From positions 20,866,666 to 20,930,665 of the forward strand of contig OX439012.1 in the NCBI GenBank assembly GCA_949316495.1: a stretch of DNA of 64,000 nucleotides. Reading direction: 5' to 3'. The stretch comes from Amphiduros pacificus (lineage: Eukaryota; Annelida; Polychaeta; Phyllodocida; Hesionidae). This document shows positions 62,744 through 64,000 of the stretch, piece after piece; the stretch's first letter is position 1, and each line of letters begins with the position of its first letter. The notes beneath the pieces were generated by a model. It searched no databases, was not told the DNA's origin, and saw only the letters and a list, made by a program, of their open reading frames with translations. The position numbers and the translations under genes were made by a program.

Positions 62744-62944
62744 TCAGCACCTCCTGATGTTCTCTTGGATGAGGTTTATTTTCTTACCCGCTGATATTAC
62801 TTCCTCGTAGGAAGGTGGCTTCAGCATAATTCTTGGAGTGGAGATTGATGTCCCGGATGTTGAACCTTGTATTGTGAAAATATCCAAACTTGGCCCGGCT
62901 GGATCAAATACGGCCATTCCGGAACTAGAACCTGTGCTAGATAT
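62744..62944 (-). CDS. Cytosolic-tail exon with PPSYEEV
   Basis: Acceptor TTTGCAG|ATATCTAGC, phase 0. Encodes a Ser/Gly/Thr-rich tail ending PRIMLKPPSYEEVISAG. A good donor (GCGG|GTAAGA) sits at 62787; without splicing the frame runs on for KKINLIQENIRRC and stops at 62744-62746. I cannot decide between a terminal exon and splicing to an acceptor further left. Confidence 0.6.
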   Translation of the reverse strand: MSSTGSSSGMAVFDPAGPSLDIFTIQGSTSGTSISTPRIMLKPPSYEEVISAGKKINLIQENIRRC

Positions 62945-64000
62945 CTGCAAACATGTGAAAATAAACAGTGCGATTCAAGAAAATGGACTAAGAATATTTG
63001 CCGAGGGGTCCAGCTCAATGTTTTCCTCATGTCATTCAAGTATTTAGAGCAATGTGAAAAATATCAATACAGGCATTAAAAAAACTGAGAAAAAAAACTA
63101 TAACTATCTCCTCATTTCAGAAAGACATTCAGTATATTGAGAACCTATAAACTGACTTCTGTGCCGATAATCTAATCTATTCACTTACAATTTAGAATAT
63201 CTTTGATTGTCCACATGGTATAAGTTAATGTACTTACCCCTGAATTTCCACGTTTCAGATGCATATAATACCTCACAACACAGCGACAGCAATGGATCTA
63301 TAAGTCAGACATTATCACAATAAATGGATTAACCCCTATGGTGTACTGTTAGGGAAATAACACGCTCATTACATGTTAGGCCCTAAACAGATTTTGAGAA
63401 ATTTGTCAACCAAAAATGACTCTTACACAATACGTGCGAATGCATTCGCCGTTATGTCCCATTCAACTTTTCAAACGGCAGGCTGGATAAATGAGTTTAA
63501 ATCAAAATAGAAACTCGAGATTTAACTTATTCAATAAATTTGCACTTCGATATGGAATAAATATGAGCTAAAAGGGTGAAATAAATTATAATCAAAACTA
63601 CAAATGTTATTTTCTATTTGTTATTTTTCTATCTACAGATAGTATGACATGAAAATGCTGATCATTAAAAAAAACTAAGACAAAGGTAAAAATCTCAGAA
63701 ATTTAATTATTTATACTTACAAATATTATACCAAGGGCTAAATATATTAATAGTCCTATATTATTCGTTGATGAAAACCCCTGGAAAAAACAAAACATAT
63801 GAACTATTTATTAATCTTATCAAATAAATGAGGAATTTAGGGTTGAGATTAATATGGGAATCTGAGGTAGGTCCAATATATTCTTCTACATAACATGCTT
63901 CATTACAGAAATGGTAACATAAATAATGATGTATTTGGTAAATAGAAGTTAAAATAAACCTTTATGTAGAGAGTTTGATGTACTCACATACACACTGCAG
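62744..64000 (-). CDS. Partial type I-like membrane protein with PPxY tail (multi-exon)
   Basis: Read on the minus strand: exon fragment 64000-63988, exon 63780-63721, exon 63297-63238, then 62944 down to the donor at 62787 or, unspliced, to a TGA at 62744-62746. All internal junctions are phase 0. The product has a transmembrane helix (IGLLIYLALGIIFIHCC), a Cys/basic stop-transfer segment (CRCVVRYYMHLKR), a Gly/Ser/Thr-rich tail and PPSYEEVIS, a PPxY ligand for WW domains such as those of NEDD4-family ubiquitin ligases (family knowledge). The extracellular part lies beyond the window edge. Family unresolved; shisa, CYYR1 and VOPP1 proteins share this general plan but I cannot assign it. Confidence 0.6.
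63238..63297 (-). CDS. Juxtamembrane exon of the PPxY membrane gene
   Basis: Sixty nt, acceptor CTTATAG and donor GGG|GTAAGT, phase 0 on both sides. Encodes IHCCRCVVRYYMHLKRGNSG, which continues the preceding helix and adds cysteines (possible palmitoylation) and basic residues as expected on the cytosolic face. An in-frame stop just before the acceptor argues that the exon really starts there. Confidence 0.62.
63391..63471 (-). repeat. Dispersed repeat, longest copy
   Basis: Composite linking pieces 1 and 2: its right part matches 56540-56592, its left part matches 6089-6124. Contains the perfect palindrome GCGAATGCATTCGC. Lies in an intron of the minus-strand gene. Confidence 0.6.
63721..63780 (-). 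CDS. Transmembrane exon of the PPxY membrane gene
   Basis: Sixty nt between a strong acceptor (TTTTGTTTTTTCCAG) and a GTAAGT donor. Only one of three frames is open; it encodes a short polar lead-in and the hydrophobic NIGLLIYLALGIIF. Phase 0 on both sides. Confidence 0.65.
63988..64000 (-). CDS. Edge exon fragment of the PPxY membrane gene
   Basis: Only 13 nt are visible before a GTGAGT donor (TGTAT|GTGAGT). In the phase needed by the next exon it would end Cys-Ser-Val-Tyr. Too short to judge alone; it rests on the donor and its position. Confidence 0.35.

Overview
The window looks like animal nuclear DNA, most likely from a mollusc or another lophotrochozoan. It is AT-rich and intron-rich, has long (AT)n and (ATT)n tracts, many unrelated minisatellites, tRNA-derived SINE pieces and very few exons. 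The organism is an inference; no ribosomal, mitochondrial or other marker gene is present. There is no functional tRNA or rRNA gene, no CRISPR array and no intact autonomous transposon.

Main gene (+ strand, 15129-51782). Five exons join with fully compatible splice phases into one 859-residue reading frame. An N-terminal SAND domain (KDWK core) is followed by Pro/Ser-rich and Lys/acidic segments, a long Arg/Glu helix, an aromatic-rich region and a CtBP-type VLDLSVKKRK motif. I read it as a nuclear DNA-binding transcriptional regulator, probably a repressor or co-repressor. I do not recognise an established name for this architecture. Intron 1 is about 24 kb. It holds islands of non-repetitive, GC-richer, homeodomain-site-rich sequence that look like enhancers, including six GGATTA/TAATCC motifs in about 150 bp, and a candidate alternative 5' exon just before exon 2. 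The stop codon lies inside the first unit of a tandem array that repeats GTAAGT/C and AATAAA.

Second gene (- strand, right edge, 62744-64000, partial). Consecutive small exons with good splice sites and matching phase encode a transmembrane helix, a Cys/basic juxtamembrane stretch and a Ser/Thr-rich cytosolic tail ending in a PPSYEEV (PPxY) motif. It is convergent with the SAND gene. Two 21-bp arrays carrying the AP-1 heptamer TGACTCA lie directly at its 3' side.

Left flank (1-14900). This is mostly intergenic: microsatellites, minisatellites, a SINE with 14-bp target-site duplications, a LINE/SINE-type 3' tail with (ATT)n, GC-rich single-copy islands, a few weak exon-like fragments around 3.9, 8.0 and 8.7 kb, and a five-copy 33-bp array in which each unit carries a CTCF-like core. 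Right intergenic region (55.2-62.7 kb): a 65-bp satellite of about 1 kb, an inverted-repeat element, a SINE head and pieces of a dispersed repeat.
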